Below, one piece after another: positions 44,703 through 53,340 of a stretch of DNA of 64,000 nucleotides. Positions within the stretch are counted from its first letter, which is position 1. Each line of letters opens with the position of its first letter. The position numbers were made by a program, and so were the translations under genes. The notes below the pieces were generated by a model, which worked only from the letters and a program-made list of their open reading frames with translations, was not told the origin of the DNA and made no database searches. The stretch comes from CAXMST01 sp963793415 (GTDB lineage Bacteria > Actinomycetota > Thermoleophilia > Solirubrobacterales > 70-9), in the NCBI GenBank assembly GCA_963793415.1, contig CAWCAC010000002.1:1550001-1614000 (forward strand), read 5' to 3'.

Positions 44703-46361
44703 ATGGAGATTCTCATTCGTAACCCCTTCCGTTCCGTATTCCTTCTACTGACCGCACTGATCGCTGCGGTCACGCTCGCCGCCTGCGGGGGCGACGACTC
44801 GAGCGACAGCTCGTCCGGTCCCGATCCCGCGGCGATCGCCCCGGCCGCGACGCCGATCTACTTCGAAGCGACGATCAAGCCCGAGGGCGACACCAAGGAC
44901 AACCTGATCGGGAGCCTGAACAAGCTGCTCGGCACCGAGGACGTCGGCCAGATGATCACCGACGAGATCAACTCGGCCTTCGAGTCGGACGGGATCAACT
45001 TCAGCGAGGACGTCGACCCCTGGCTCGGCAGCACGATGGGCGGCTGGGTCTCGACCTTCAGCGAGGAATCCGGTGAAGGCGCCGTCGCCTTCGCGGTGAC
45101 CGACGACGGCGCCGCCCAGGAGGGTGTCGACAAGCTCGCCGCGACCTCGGGCACCGAGCCTGAGGATCGCGAGTACAACGGCACCTCGTACAAGTTCGCC
45201 GACGACGCCGCCTACGGGATCGTCGGCGACTTCATGGTGATCGGTACCGAGCAGGGCTTCCAGCAGGCCGTCGATGCCTCCGGTGGCGACTCGCTCGCCG
45301 ACGAGAGCACCGCGACCGACGCGCTCGATTCCGTTCCCGACGGCACCCTGGCAGCGGCCTACGTCGACGTCCAGAAGGCCGTCGACGCTGCGCTCGCGGG
45401 CAAGGTGATCACCGAGCAGGAGCTGCAGCAGTCCGGTGTCAACGAGCAGCTCGACACGATCGGCGACGAGCCCGTCATCCTCTCGATGGCGGCCGGCGAG
45501 GACAACATGTCGTTCCAGGCCTCGGGCCCCGCCGAGGGCACTGCCGAGGGCTCCGAGATCATGACCTCGCTCCCCTCCGGCGCCTGGATGGCGTTCGGCG
45601 CGCCCGACGTCGGCGGTCGCATCGCCGAGTCCTACCAGCAGTTCGTCGACGCCTTCGAGACCGGGCTCGAGTCCGGGATCGGCGACGTCCAGGACAGCCT
45701 CGACGCTCAGGGTCTGAAGCCGACCGACATTCCCGAGATCGACGTCGAGATCGAGAAGCAGCTCGGGCTCGACATCAACGAGGACCTGGGTTGGATCGGC
45801 GACATGGGTGCCTTCATCCAGGGCTCGTCGATCTTCGACCTCGGCGGCGGCATCGTGATCGAGACCGACGACCCCGACGCGGCGGCCGCGGCGCTCGCGA
45901 AGCTGCGGACCGCGCTCGGCCGTGACCGCAGCCTCAAGATCACCGAGACCGATGACGGCGGATTCAACATCCAGACGCTCGACGCCCCAATCGGCGCCGA
46001 GGTGGGGATCCGCGACGACAAGGTCGTGATGGCCTTCGCCGGCGCGACGATCGACGACGTCCTCGAGCCGTCGGAGACGCTCGGCGATTCCGACACGTTC
46101 GGCAGCGCCGACGACGCTCTTGGCGACGACCTCGACCCGTCCTTCTACATGGACATGGCGCCGATCCTGTCGCTGGTCGAGAGTTCGGGCGGCGGCTCCG
46201 ATCCCGACTATGCGATGGCGGCGCCATACCTGTCGGCGATCGACTACATGATCGCCGGCGGTGGGGTCAGCGACGACCGCGCGACCGGCAAGGTCGTGAT
46301 CGGCGTCCAGGAGCAGACGACCGACTCTTCGGACTCCGCCGCGGCGACGATCACGCCGTAG
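44703..46361 (+). CDS. DUF3352 domain lipoprotein
   Basis: The 552-residue protein has a lipoprotein signal (LTLAAC, Cys near residue 28), a short Asp/Ser linker and a large acidic domain with repeated segments like DGGFNIQTL, GDFMVIGTEQGFQQAVDA and DKVVMAFAGATIDDVLEP, matching DUF3352. Such proteins are abundant in Thermoleophilia and their function is unknown. A TACGAT box lies 10 nt before the ATG. acpS follows after 2 bp. Confidence 0.88.
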   Translation: MEILIRNPFRSVFLLLTALIAAVTLAACGGDDSSDSSSGPDPAAIAPAATPIYFEATIKPEGDTKDNLIGSLNKLLGTEDVGQMITDEINSAFESDGINFSEDVDPWLGSTMGGWVSTFSEESGEGAVAFAVTDDGAAQEGVDKLAATSGTEPEDREYNGTSYKFADDAAYGIVGDFMVIGTEQGFQQAVDASGGDSLADESTATDALDSVPDGTLAAAYVDVQKAVDAALAGKVITEQELQQSGVNEQLDTIGDEPVILSMAAGEDNMSFQASGPAEGTAEGSEIMTSLPSGAWMAFGAPDVGGRIAESYQQFVDAFETGLESGIGDVQDSLDAQGLKPTDIPEIDVEIEKQLGLDINEDLGWIGDMGAFIQGSSIFDLGGGIVIETDDPDAAAAALAKLRTALGRDRSLKITETDDGGFNIQTLDAPIGAEVGIRDDKVVMAFAGATIDDVLEPSETLGDSDTFGSADDALGDDLDPSFYMDMAPILSLVESSGGGSDPDYAMAAPYLSAIDYMIAGGGVSDDRATGKVVIGVQEQTTDSSDSAAATITP

Positions 46362-46363
46362 CC

Positions 46364-46729
46364 GTGACCGCGAGGGGGCCCCGGCCTGGGGTGGACCTGA
46401 TCGAGATCGCGCGCATCGAGCGCGCGCTCGATCGGCGTCCGCGCCTGGCCGGGCGCCTGTTCACGGACGCCGAGCTCGCCTATGCCGGGGCCCGCGCCCG
46501 CCCGGCCCGGCATCTGGCCGCACGCTTCGCCGCCAAGGAGGCCGCGATCAAGGCGCTCGGAAAGCCCCTCGCGCCGAGCGAGATCGAGGTGGTCTCCGGT
46601 GAAGTCGGGGCGCCCGAGCTCCACCTGCACGGTGCCGCTGCCGAAGAGGCCGAGCGTCAGGGAGTGGAGCTGACCGTCTCGCTGACCCATTCGCGCGAGA
46701 ACGCGGCTGCGGTCGTGATTGCGGCCTGA
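46364..46729 (+). CDS. acpS: holo-acyl-carrier-protein synthase
   Basis: The 121-residue protein has the AcpS motifs GVDLIEIARIERAL (metal Asp), FAAKEAAIKALG (catalytic Glu-Lys) and SLTHSRENAAAVVI. It transfers 4'-phosphopantetheine from CoA to ACP. Start is GTG. It is directly followed by the second structured repeat copy. Confidence 0.95.
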   Translation: MTARGPRPGVDLIEIARIERALDRRPRLAGRLFTDAELAYAGARARPARHLAARFAAKEAAIKALGKPLAPSEIEVVSGEVGAPELHLHGAAAEEAERQGVELTVSLTHSRENAAAVVIAA

Positions 46730-46801
46730 GCGGGGGAGGGGGCGCCTGCGTGGGGCGGGGTTCCGGTGTGGACCAGGGTGCGTGTTGTTTCGGGATGCCG
46801 C

Positions 46802-47095
46802 CGAGGGTTCAGACCGGGCTGAGATTGCAGTGAGGGAAGGGGTGCGGTCTGTGGTTGGTCACACGGCGCGCGTGTCTCGTTGCGGTTTCGGGGTGGATTG
46901 CGGTGCGGCCGAGACGAGAGGACGATTGACCCCGATATACGCGGTCAATCGTCCCCTCGTGAAAGCGTCATTGGAAAGGGCTACGAGACCGTGACGCCCG
47001 TGCGCCCCACGTGACAAAGGACGGCCCAGCCCCGCCTCAGGACGGCCGGCACCCTCCTTCCACCTCGCCCTCACTGCAAATACCCGGCCCGAGCC
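46802..47095. repeat. structured intergenic repeat, copy 2
   Basis: This lies in the 452-bp gap between acpS and nnr. The left end CGAGGGTTC with ACCGGGCTG leads to TTGCAGTGAGGG (46825-46836). The right end has CCCTCACTGCAAA (47068-47080) and CCCGGCCCGAG. GGTTGGTCAC (46853) lies 16 nt after the left motif, as in copy 1. GACGAGAGG opens a hairpin of two 18-base arms (46914-46931 with 46943-46960, one mismatch) around an 11-nt loop containing ATATA. No credible gene is inside; the rest of the gap shows nothing else. Confidence 0.85.
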
Positions 47096-47168
47096 TGCGA
47101 AGGACGCCCCTCGGACGGCCCCACACCCCCCAGTCGCCCGCGCACCACACGGCCGCCCGCCGCACGGC

Positions 47169-47174
47169 TAGGCT
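47169..47174 (+). promoter_or_regulatory. -10 box for nnr, probably leaderless
   Basis: TAGGCT ends 7 nt before the GTG start and there is no ribosome site. Confidence 0.45.
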
Positions 47175-47181
47175 CAGGCGC

Positions 47182-48744
47182 GTGCCCGGGCCGCAGCCGA
47201 CAGACTCAGGAGCCAACGCGTTCGCCGGCGCTGCCTTCACGCCGCTGCTCGACGCCGCTTCGATGCGCGCCGCGGATTCGTGGGCGATCGAGGAGCGGGG
47301 GATCCCTTCGCTCGATCTGATGGAGACGGCCGGGCGCGCCGTCGCCGATGCGGCTGCCGAGCTTGCAGGCTCGGGATCGGTGCGGATCGTCTGCGGCAAG
47401 GGCAACAACGCGGGCGACGGCATCGTCGCCGCCCGCCATCTCGCCGAGCGCGGCTACGAGACCGAGGTCCTCCTGCTCTGGCCCGCGGACGAGCTCAGCC
47501 CGGACTCGACCGCGAACCTGGAGCGACTCGACTCACCCTGGCGGGTCGTCGAGCAAGACGGTCTCGCCGCCGCCGTGATGGGCTCGGCGGTGATCGTCGA
47601 CGCGATCTTCGGGACCGGGTTCTCGGGCGCGCCGCGGGCGCCTGCCGACGTCGCGATCACCGCGATCGAAGCGGCTGCCGCCGCGGGCTCGGCGATCGTC
47701 GCCTGCGACATCGCCTCCGGCGTCGACGCCGCCGACGGCCGCGCCGAGGGCGCCGCGGTCAGGGCCGACGTCACCGTCACCTTCCACGCGCCGAAGGTCG
47801 GCCACCGGATCAATCCCGGAGCCGGTCGCACCGGTGAGCTCCGGGTGATCGACATCGGGATCCCCGATGGGGCGCCCGGCGAGCCCGCGGCCGGTGTGAT
47901 CGAGCCGCCGATCCTCGAGCTGCTCCCGCACCGCGCCTCCGTCTCGAACAAGTTCAGCTCCGGCAACGTGCTCGTCGCCGGCGGCTCGCGCGGGCTGACC
48001 GGGGCCGTCTGCCTCGCCTCGCAGGCCGCGATCCGCGCCGGCACCGGCTACGCGGGCGCCGCTGTCCCGGCCTCGTTGGAGCCGATCCTCGAGGCGAAGC
48101 TGACTGAGGTGATGACGTTGGGCGTCGCCGAGGACGACGGGACGCTGACGCCGGCCGCCGCCGAGGCGATCCTCGGTCGCGCCGAGAGCGCCGACTGCGT
48201 CGTGCTCGGCCCCGGCGCCGGCCGCGCCGAGGGCACCCGCGAGCTGATCCGCGACCTTGCCGGCCGAATCGAGCAACCGCTGCTGATCGACGCCGACGGG
48301 CTCAATGCGCTCGGGACCGATCTCGAGATCGCCTCGGTGCGGGACCGGCCCCTGATCCTCACCCCGCACGCCGGTGAGCTCGGCCGCCTGCTCGGCCGCT
48401 CGTCGGCCGACGTCGGCGACGCCCGGCTCGAGAGCGCCCGCATCGCCGCCCGAGCCTGCGGCGGCATCGTCGTCCTCAAGGGCTCCGACACGATCGTCAC
48501 CGACGGGGATCGGGTCGCCGTCAACGCGCTGTCCTCACCGGGGCTGGCGACGGCGGGCACGGGCGACGTGCTCTCGGGCACGATTGGCGCCCTCGTCGCG
48601 CGCGGCGTCGCGCCGTTCGAGGCCTGCTGCGCCGCTGTGCTCGCCCACGCCCGAGCCGGTCGGGTTGCGGCCGAGCGCGTCGGCACCGACTCCGTGATCG
48701 CCAGCGACGTGATCGAGGCGCTGCCCGCGGGGCTGCGCTCGTGA
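47182..48744 (+). CDS. nnr: bifunctional NAD(P)HX epimerase / ADP-dependent dehydratase
   Basis: The 520-residue protein has an N-terminal epimerase domain (GNNAGDGIVAARHL, DAIFGTGF, DIASGVDAADG) and a C-terminal carbohydrate-kinase-like dehydratase domain (ILTPHAGELGRLL, NALSSPGLATAGTGDVLSG). It repairs hydrated NAD(P)H. GTG 47182 is chosen because an upstream in-frame ATG at 47011 would start inside the repeat element. It heads a stretch with alr and cca. Confidence 0.95.
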   Translation: MPGPQPTDSGANAFAGAAFTPLLDAASMRAADSWAIEERGIPSLDLMETAGRAVADAAAELAGSGSVRIVCGKGNNAGDGIVAARHLAERGYETEVLLLWPADELSPDSTANLERLDSPWRVVEQDGLAAAVMGSAVIVDAIFGTGFSGAPRAPADVAITAIEAAAAAGSAIVACDIASGVDAADGRAEGAAVRADVTVTFHAPKVGHRINPGAGRTGELRVIDIGIPDGAPGEPAAGVIEPPILELLPHRASVSNKFSSGNVLVAGGSRGLTGAVCLASQAAIRAGTGYAGAAVPASLEPILEAKLTEVMTLGVAEDDGTLTPAAAEAILGRAESADCVVLGPGAGRAEGTRELIRDLAGRIEQPLLIDADGLNALGTDLEIASVRDRPLILTPHAGELGRLLGRSSADVGDARLESARIAARACGGIVVLKGSDTIVTDGDRVAVNALSSPGLATAGTGDVLSGTIGALVARGVAPFEACCAAVLAHARAGRVAAERVGTDSVIASDVIEALPAGLRS

Positions 48745-48751
48745 GGGCGGC

Positions 48752-49879
48752 GTGAGCGGCGCCTTCCAGCGGGCAACCGCCTGGGTCAACGTCGGGGCCG
48801 TCACCCGCAACTGCGAGCGCCTTCGCGAGGGCCTGGGGGAGGGGGTCGAGCTCTGCGCGGTCGTCAAGGCGAACGGCTACGGGCACGGGATCGTCGAGTG
48901 CGCTCGCGCCGCCGTCTCCGGCGGAGCCGGGATGCTGGCCGTGGCCGCGGCGAGCGAGGCGTTCGAGCTTCGCGAGTCGCTCGCCGACACGCCGGTGCTG
49001 ACGATGGGCGCCCTCACCGACGCCGAGCTCGACGTCGCGCTCAGCGCCCGCTCGGAGCTCGGCGTCTGGCGCGAGGGTTTCCTCGAGACCGTCGCCGAGC
49101 GCGGCTCCGGCTTCGGGCTGCGGCCCCGGATCCACGTCAAGTACGACACCGGCATGGGCCGCCTGGGCGAGCGTCAGGCAGCCAACGTCGAGCGCCTGCT
49201 CGGGCTCGCGGCCGAGGATCCGCGGGTCGAGCTCGCCGGCCTCTGGACCCACTTCGCGACCGCCGACGAGCGCGACTCCGGCTTCTTCGACGACCAGCTC
49301 GATCGCTTCGCCGAGCTCGCCGAGCGCGCCCGCGCGACCTACGGCGACGGCCTCCTGATCCACGCGGGAAACAGCGCTGCGACGCTGCGCGAGCCGCGCT
49401 CGCACTTCGACATGGTCCGCTGCGGGATCGCCGTCTACGGCCTCGATCCGTTCGGCTCCGACCCGCGCCCGCTCGGACTCGAGCCAGTGATGGGGCTGAG
49501 CAGCTACGTGGCCGCGATCAAGCGCTTCGAGCCCGGCGACAGCGCCGGCTACGGCCGCACCTGGAGCGCCGACCGCGACACCTTCGTCGGCGTCGTCCCG
49601 ATCGGCTACGGCGACGGCGTCCGCCGCGGGCTCAGCAACCGCCTCGAGGTCCTGATCGCGGGCGAGCGCTATCCGATCGTCGGCACGATCTCGATGGACA
49701 ACCTCACGGTCGACCTCGGCCCCGAGCCCTCGGTCGGCCTCGGCGAGGAGGTCGTGCTGCTCGGCGTATCCGGCGAGGACGAGGTCAAGGCCGAGGAGTG
49801 GGCCCGGCACCTCGAGACGATCAACTACGAGATCTCCTGCGGCGTCTCGCCACGGGTGCCGAGGATCGTTCGCCGTTGA
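48752..49879 (+). CDS. alr: alanine racemase
   Basis: The 375-residue PLP enzyme has VVKANGYGHG with the PLP Lys near residue 40, the SAGYGRTW segment with the catalytic Tyr, and GTISMDNLTVD. It makes D-Ala for peptidoglycan. GTG start 7 nt after the nnr stop. The next gene starts inside its stop (TTGA). Confidence 0.97.
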   Translation: MSGAFQRATAWVNVGAVTRNCERLREGLGEGVELCAVVKANGYGHGIVECARAAVSGGAGMLAVAAASEAFELRESLADTPVLTMGALTDAELDVALSARSELGVWREGFLETVAERGSGFGLRPRIHVKYDTGMGRLGERQAANVERLLGLAAEDPRVELAGLWTHFATADERDSGFFDDQLDRFAELAERARATYGDGLLIHAGNSAATLREPRSHFDMVRCGIAVYGLDPFGSDPRPLGLEPVMGLSSYVAAIKRFEPGDSAGYGRTWSADRDTFVGVVPIGYGDGVRRGLSNRLEVLIAGERYPIVGTISMDNLTVDLGPEPSVGLGEEVVLLGVSGEDEVKAEEWARHLETINYEISCGVSPRVPRIVRR

Positions 49880-51348
49880 GCGCGTCACGGCTCGAGGACG
49901 CGCTCGCCGCGGCGCCGCTCGTCGTCCGGGCCCGCGAGGCGACCGCCGATCTCGAAGCGCCGGTCTGGATTGTCGGCGGCGCCGTTCGCGACGCGCTGCT
50001 CGGGCGGCCGCTGACCGACATGGACCTCGCGACCCCCGGGCCGGCCTCGACCGTCGCCCACCACCTCTCGAAGGCGCTCGGCGGCAAGCTCTTCGAGCTC
50101 TCGGACGAGTTCGACACCTGGCGCGTGGTCGGGGTCGAGCGTGAGGACGGCGACGCCTTCTCGATCGACGTCGCCGCGCTCCGTGCCGACTCGATCGAGG
50201 CCGACCTGGCGTTGCGCGACTTCACCGTGAACGCGATCGCGGTGCCGCTCTCAGGAGCAGCCTCTGTCGAGGCGGTCGACCCGACCGGCGGCATCGCCGA
50301 CCTCGAGGCGCGGCGCCTGCGCGTCGTCTCCGCCCGATCCTTCGACGACGACCCGCTGCGGCTGATGCGCCTGGCGCGGCTCGGGGCCGAGTTCGGCCTC
50401 GAGCCGGAGCCGGACACGCTCGAGCTCGCCCGTGGGCTGGCGCAGCGTGCCGCCGAGCCCGCCGGCGAGCGCCGCTGGGCGGAGCTGCGCGGGATGCTGA
50501 GCGGCTCCGACCCGCTGCGGGCGCTGGAGCTGCTCGACGAGGCCGGGGTCACCGCCGTGGTCCTGCCGCCGCTCGCGGCGCTGCGCGGCGTCGGCCAGAG
50601 CGCCAACCACCACCTCGACGTCTACGACCACACGATCGAGGTCCTGCGCCGCTGGCTCGAGATCGAGCGCGACCTGCCGCGCTTCGCCGGGGACGTCGCG
50701 GGCGAGGTCGCCGCCGCGCTGGCCGAGCCGCTCGCCGACGACCTCAGCCGCCGCGACGGGATCCGCTTCGCCGCGATTCTCCATGACATCGGCAAGCCGG
50801 CGACGCGGACCGAGCAGGACGGGTTCGTCGGCTTCCGCGGCCACGATGCGGTCGGCGCCGAGATGATTCGCGAGCTCTGCGCCGAGCTGCGGACCTCCCG
50901 ACGCTTCGCCGAGTTCGAGGCGGCGATCGCGCGCGACCATCTGATCCTCGGCTTCATGACCCACGAGCGGCCGCTCTCTCGCCGTCGGATCTGGGACTAC
51001 CTGAGCCGGACCGGGCGCGAGGCGCTCGACACGACCCTGCTGACCGTCGCCGACCGGCTCTCGGCCCAGGGTTCGGGCGTCCCCGCGGCCGCGATCGAAG
51101 CCCATCTCGAACTCGCCCGCGAGATGCTCGCCGAGATCGTCGTGATCGAGCGCGAGGGGCCGCCGGCACCGCTTCTGAACGGGACCGAGATCGTCGCCCT
51201 GCTCGGCGTCGAAGGCGAGGACGTCGGCAAGGCCGTGCGCGAGCTGCAGGCCGCGCAGTTCGCCGGCGAGGTCGCCGACCGCGACGCCGCCGAGAGCCAC
51301 CTGCGCGCCTGGCACGAGCGGGCGCGGCAGCAGGGCTCGGTCGAATAG
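49876..51348 (+). CDS. cca: CCA tRNA nucleotidyltransferase / poly(A) polymerase family with HD domain
   Basis: The 490-residue protein has the class II nucleotidyltransferase head (VGGAVRDALLGRPLTDMDLA with the catalytic DxD), an RNA-binding helical region (DDDPLRLMRLARLGAEFG) and an HD-type phosphohydrolase domain (NHHLDVYDHTIEVL, LHDIGKPAT). This matches bacterial CCA-adding enzymes with an HD repair domain. TTG start overlaps alr. Confidence 0.92.
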   Translation: MSASRLEDALAAAPLVVRAREATADLEAPVWIVGGAVRDALLGRPLTDMDLATPGPASTVAHHLSKALGGKLFELSDEFDTWRVVGVEREDGDAFSIDVAALRADSIEADLALRDFTVNAIAVPLSGAASVEAVDPTGGIADLEARRLRVVSARSFDDDPLRLMRLARLGAEFGLEPEPDTLELARGLAQRAAEPAGERRWAELRGMLSGSDPLRALELLDEAGVTAVVLPPLAALRGVGQSANHHLDVYDHTIEVLRRWLEIERDLPRFAGDVAGEVAAALAEPLADDLSRRDGIRFAAILHDIGKPATRTEQDGFVGFRGHDAVGAEMIRELCAELRTSRRFAEFEAAIARDHLILGFMTHERPLSRRRIWDYLSRTGREALDTTLLTVADRLSAQGSGVPAAAIEAHLELAREMLAEIVVIEREGPPAPLLNGTEIVALLGVEGEDVGKAVRELQAAQFAGEVADRDAAESHLRAWHERARQQGSVE

Positions 51349-51351
51349 GCT
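51346..51351 (+). promoter_or_regulatory. -10 box for the HIT gene, probably leaderless
   Basis: TAGGCT, the same hexamer as before nnr, ends 7 nt before the ATG and begins inside the stop codon region of cca. Confidence 0.45.
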
Positions 51352-51358
51352 GGCGCCG

Positions 51359-51784
51359 ATGGCAGGCAACGGCGCCCAAGACGACTGCATCTTCTGTGCG
51401 ATCGTGGCCGGAGACGCTCCGGCCCAGATCCTCGACTCCGACGAGCACACGATCTCGTTCATGGACATCAACCCGGCGACCCCCGGGCACGCGCTGGTGA
51501 TCCCCCGCGAGCATCACGTCGACCTCCTCGACATCAGCCCCGAGAGCCTCGAGCAGTGCTCAGTCGCCGCCAAGCGCCTCGCCGAGCAGATGCAGGAGAC
51601 GCTGAAACCGGACGGCTTCAACCTGATCAACGCCTGCGGCCCGCTCGCCTGGCAGACGGTCTTCCACTTCCACATCCACGTCGTCCCGCGCTACGCCGAC
51701 GACCCGCTGAAGCTGCCGTGGATCCCCCGCGGCGCCGACCCCGAAGAGATCGCGCGCACCGCCGCCTTGATCCGAGGAGAGTGA
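51359..51784 (+). CDS. HIT family nucleotide-binding hydrolase
   Basis: The 141-residue protein has DDCIFCAIVAGD near the N-terminus with zinc-binding Cys, GHALVIPREHH, and the catalytic HFHIHVVPRY triad near residue 102. HIT proteins hydrolyse nucleotide phosphoramidates or dinucleotides; the physiological substrate is unknown. Confidence 0.94.
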   Translation: MAGNGAQDDCIFCAIVAGDAPAQILDSDEHTISFMDINPATPGHALVIPREHHVDLLDISPESLEQCSVAAKRLAEQMQETLKPDGFNLINACGPLAWQTVFHFHIHVVPRYADDPLKLPWIPRGADPEEIARTAALIRGE

Positions 51785-51791
51785 GCTGCCC

Positions 51792-52574
51792 GTGAGTGAT
51801 CCGATCCGCACCGAGCGTGACGGCGGCGTCTTCATCGCCACCCTCGACGATCCGCCCCTCAACCTCTTCCGCGAGCGCACCTTCGCGCAGATCGGCGAGA
51901 TCCGCGACGAGGTCAACGCCTCCGACGCCCGCGCCTTCGTCTGGCGCGGCGCCGGGGGCAAGGTCTTCAGCGGCGGCGTCGACGTCGAGCACTTCAGCCG
52001 CATCCCCGACGGCGAGGCCGGCCGCAAGGTCGCCGGCGAGGGCGTCTACCAGCTCTCCGCCTTCGAGCGGATCGAGGTGCCGACCTTCGCGCTGGTCGAG
52101 GGCCTCTGTCTGACGGCGGCGTTCGAGGCGGCGCTCGCCTGCGACATGATCTTCGCCTCCGAGCGGGCCAAGTTCGGGCTCGTCGAGCGGGTCGTCGCGC
52201 TGACCCCGTTCGGCGGCGGCGTCCAGCGCATGGCCGAGCGCGCAGGCGCCGCCCGGGCGCGGGAGTTCGTCTACTCCGGTGACGTCTACGACGCCCAGAC
52301 GATGCACGAGTGGGGCGTGGTCAACCGCCTCTACGCGCCAGACGAGATGCTCGAGAAGAGCATGGAGTTCGTCCACCACGTCGCCAACGGTCCGACCGAG
52401 GCGAACAAGGCAACGAAGCGGATCGTCCGCAAGGTCCTCGACGAGGGGGTCGAGGCCGCCGACGCCGCGACCGGAGAGATCGCCGGGCCCCTGTTCGACA
52501 CCCAGGACCTCAAGAACGCGGTCCATAGCTTCCTCACCGAGGGACCCGGCAAGGCGACGTACGAGGGCCGCTGA
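51792..52574 (+). CDS. enoyl-CoA hydratase/isomerase family protein
   Basis: The 260-residue crotonase-fold protein has GKVFSGGVDVEHFSR at the first oxyanion position and the second segment EGLCLTAAFEAALACDM, where the usual GGG before the catalytic Glu is TAA. The two Glu residues that align with the hydratase pair are kept (in AFEAALACD and GLVERVVALTP). The substrate is unknown. GTG start 7 nt after the HIT gene stop. Confidence 0.88.
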   Translation: MSDPIRTERDGGVFIATLDDPPLNLFRERTFAQIGEIRDEVNASDARAFVWRGAGGKVFSGGVDVEHFSRIPDGEAGRKVAGEGVYQLSAFERIEVPTFALVEGLCLTAAFEAALACDMIFASERAKFGLVERVVALTPFGGGVQRMAERAGAARAREFVYSGDVYDAQTMHEWGVVNRLYAPDEMLEKSMEFVHHVANGPTEANKATKRIVRKVLDEGVEAADAATGEIAGPLFDTQDLKNAVHSFLTEGPGKATYEGR

Positions 52575-52624
52575 CCGGCACGTGTGCCGGTTTCGTGCGC
52601 TGAGTAGCTACCCTTCGCCGCCGC

Positions 52625-52843
52625 ATGGCCAAAGAAGAGAAGATCGAAATGGAGGGCGAGGTCGTGGAGGCCCTGCCCAACACCATGTTCAAGGTGAAGC
52701 TCGACAACGACCACGAGGTCCTCGGGCACATCAGCGGCAAGATGCGCCGCCACTACATCCGCATCCTCCCGGGCGACCGGGTCAAGATCGAGCTCAGCCC
52801 CTACGACCTCGATCGCGGCCGGATTACGTACCGCTACAAGTAG
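52625..52843 (+). CDS. infA: translation initiation factor IF-1
   Basis: The 72-residue OB-fold protein is a textbook IF-1: EGEVVEALPNTMFKVKLDN, HISGKMRRHYIRILPGDRV, and LSPYDLDRGRITYRYK. A TACCCT box lies 10 nt before the ATG. The gene is isolated here from the ribosomal operon it often leads. The third structured repeat follows it. Confidence 0.98.
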   Translation: MAKEEKIEMEGEVVEALPNTMFKVKLDNDHEVLGHISGKMRRHYIRILPGDRVKIELSPYDLDRGRITYRYK

Positions 52844-52900
52844 GGCGGTTCGCTCCGGGATGGGGCCGCGCTGTGGCGCGTGGTCGTCCGACGGCGGGGA

Positions 52901-53293
52901 CGAGGGTTCGGGCCGCCGATTTGCAGTGAGGGTGGGGAGATGGGGTGCCGTGGAGGGTGCCGGCGGGGGTTGGACCTCGAGCGTGGTTGGAGGAGCGGGA
53001 CAAACGTGAATGACGTCACCGCGAAGGGGAGGTGCTGCACGAATGTTGCGCTGAGTGCAACGAACGTGGATGAGGTCGCCCGGTCCCGGGGGTGCTTCAC
53101 GTTTGTCCCGCCCTAGCCCCACATCTGGTGTCTCGGCGCCGGATCGGCCCGGGGCCCCGGAACTCGGCCGTTTGAGAGTCGTTTTTCGACGCCATGACGG
53201 CCCACTTCGCACGGCCGCCCCGAACGCTCAGCCGCCACCAACTTCCACACCCACTCACTGCAACGCCCGCCTGCAGCCCGGCCCGAACCCTCG
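52901..53293. repeat. structured intergenic repeat, copy 3
   Basis: This fills most of the 497-bp gap between infA and the convergent ABC permease. The ends CGAGGGTTCGGGCCG (52901) and CGGCCCGAACCCTCG (53279) are perfect 15-bp inverses. Inside are TTTGCAGTGAGGG (52920) and CACTCACTGCAA (53252). The core is framed by a perfect 16-bp inverted repeat (GCGGGACAAACGTGAA at 52995, inverse at 53096) and contains a GTTGC/GCAAC hairpin and an imperfect direct repeat (53002 and 53062), so it can fold as a cruciform. No gene is seen inside. Confidence 0.85.
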
Positions 53294-53340
53294 GCCGTCC
53301 CTCAGCCCCGGCCCCGCGCCACCTCGGCGCCGCGTTCCCC

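Noticed and set aside
47011..47181. Upstream extension of nnr to an ATG at 47011
   Set aside because: The extra residues are encoded by the structured repeat and its flank, and do not match the Nnr family; GTG 47182 with a TAGGCT box fits better.
51792..52574. Loss of catalytic Glu in the enoyl-CoA hydratase
   Set aside because: Although the GGG segment is altered to TAA, both catalytic Glu positions align (in AFEAALACD and GLVERVVALTP), so inactivity is not supported.
52880..53116. A 78-codon frame inside repeat copy 3
   Set aside because: It lies across the inverted repeat core and has no plausible protein features or ribosome site.
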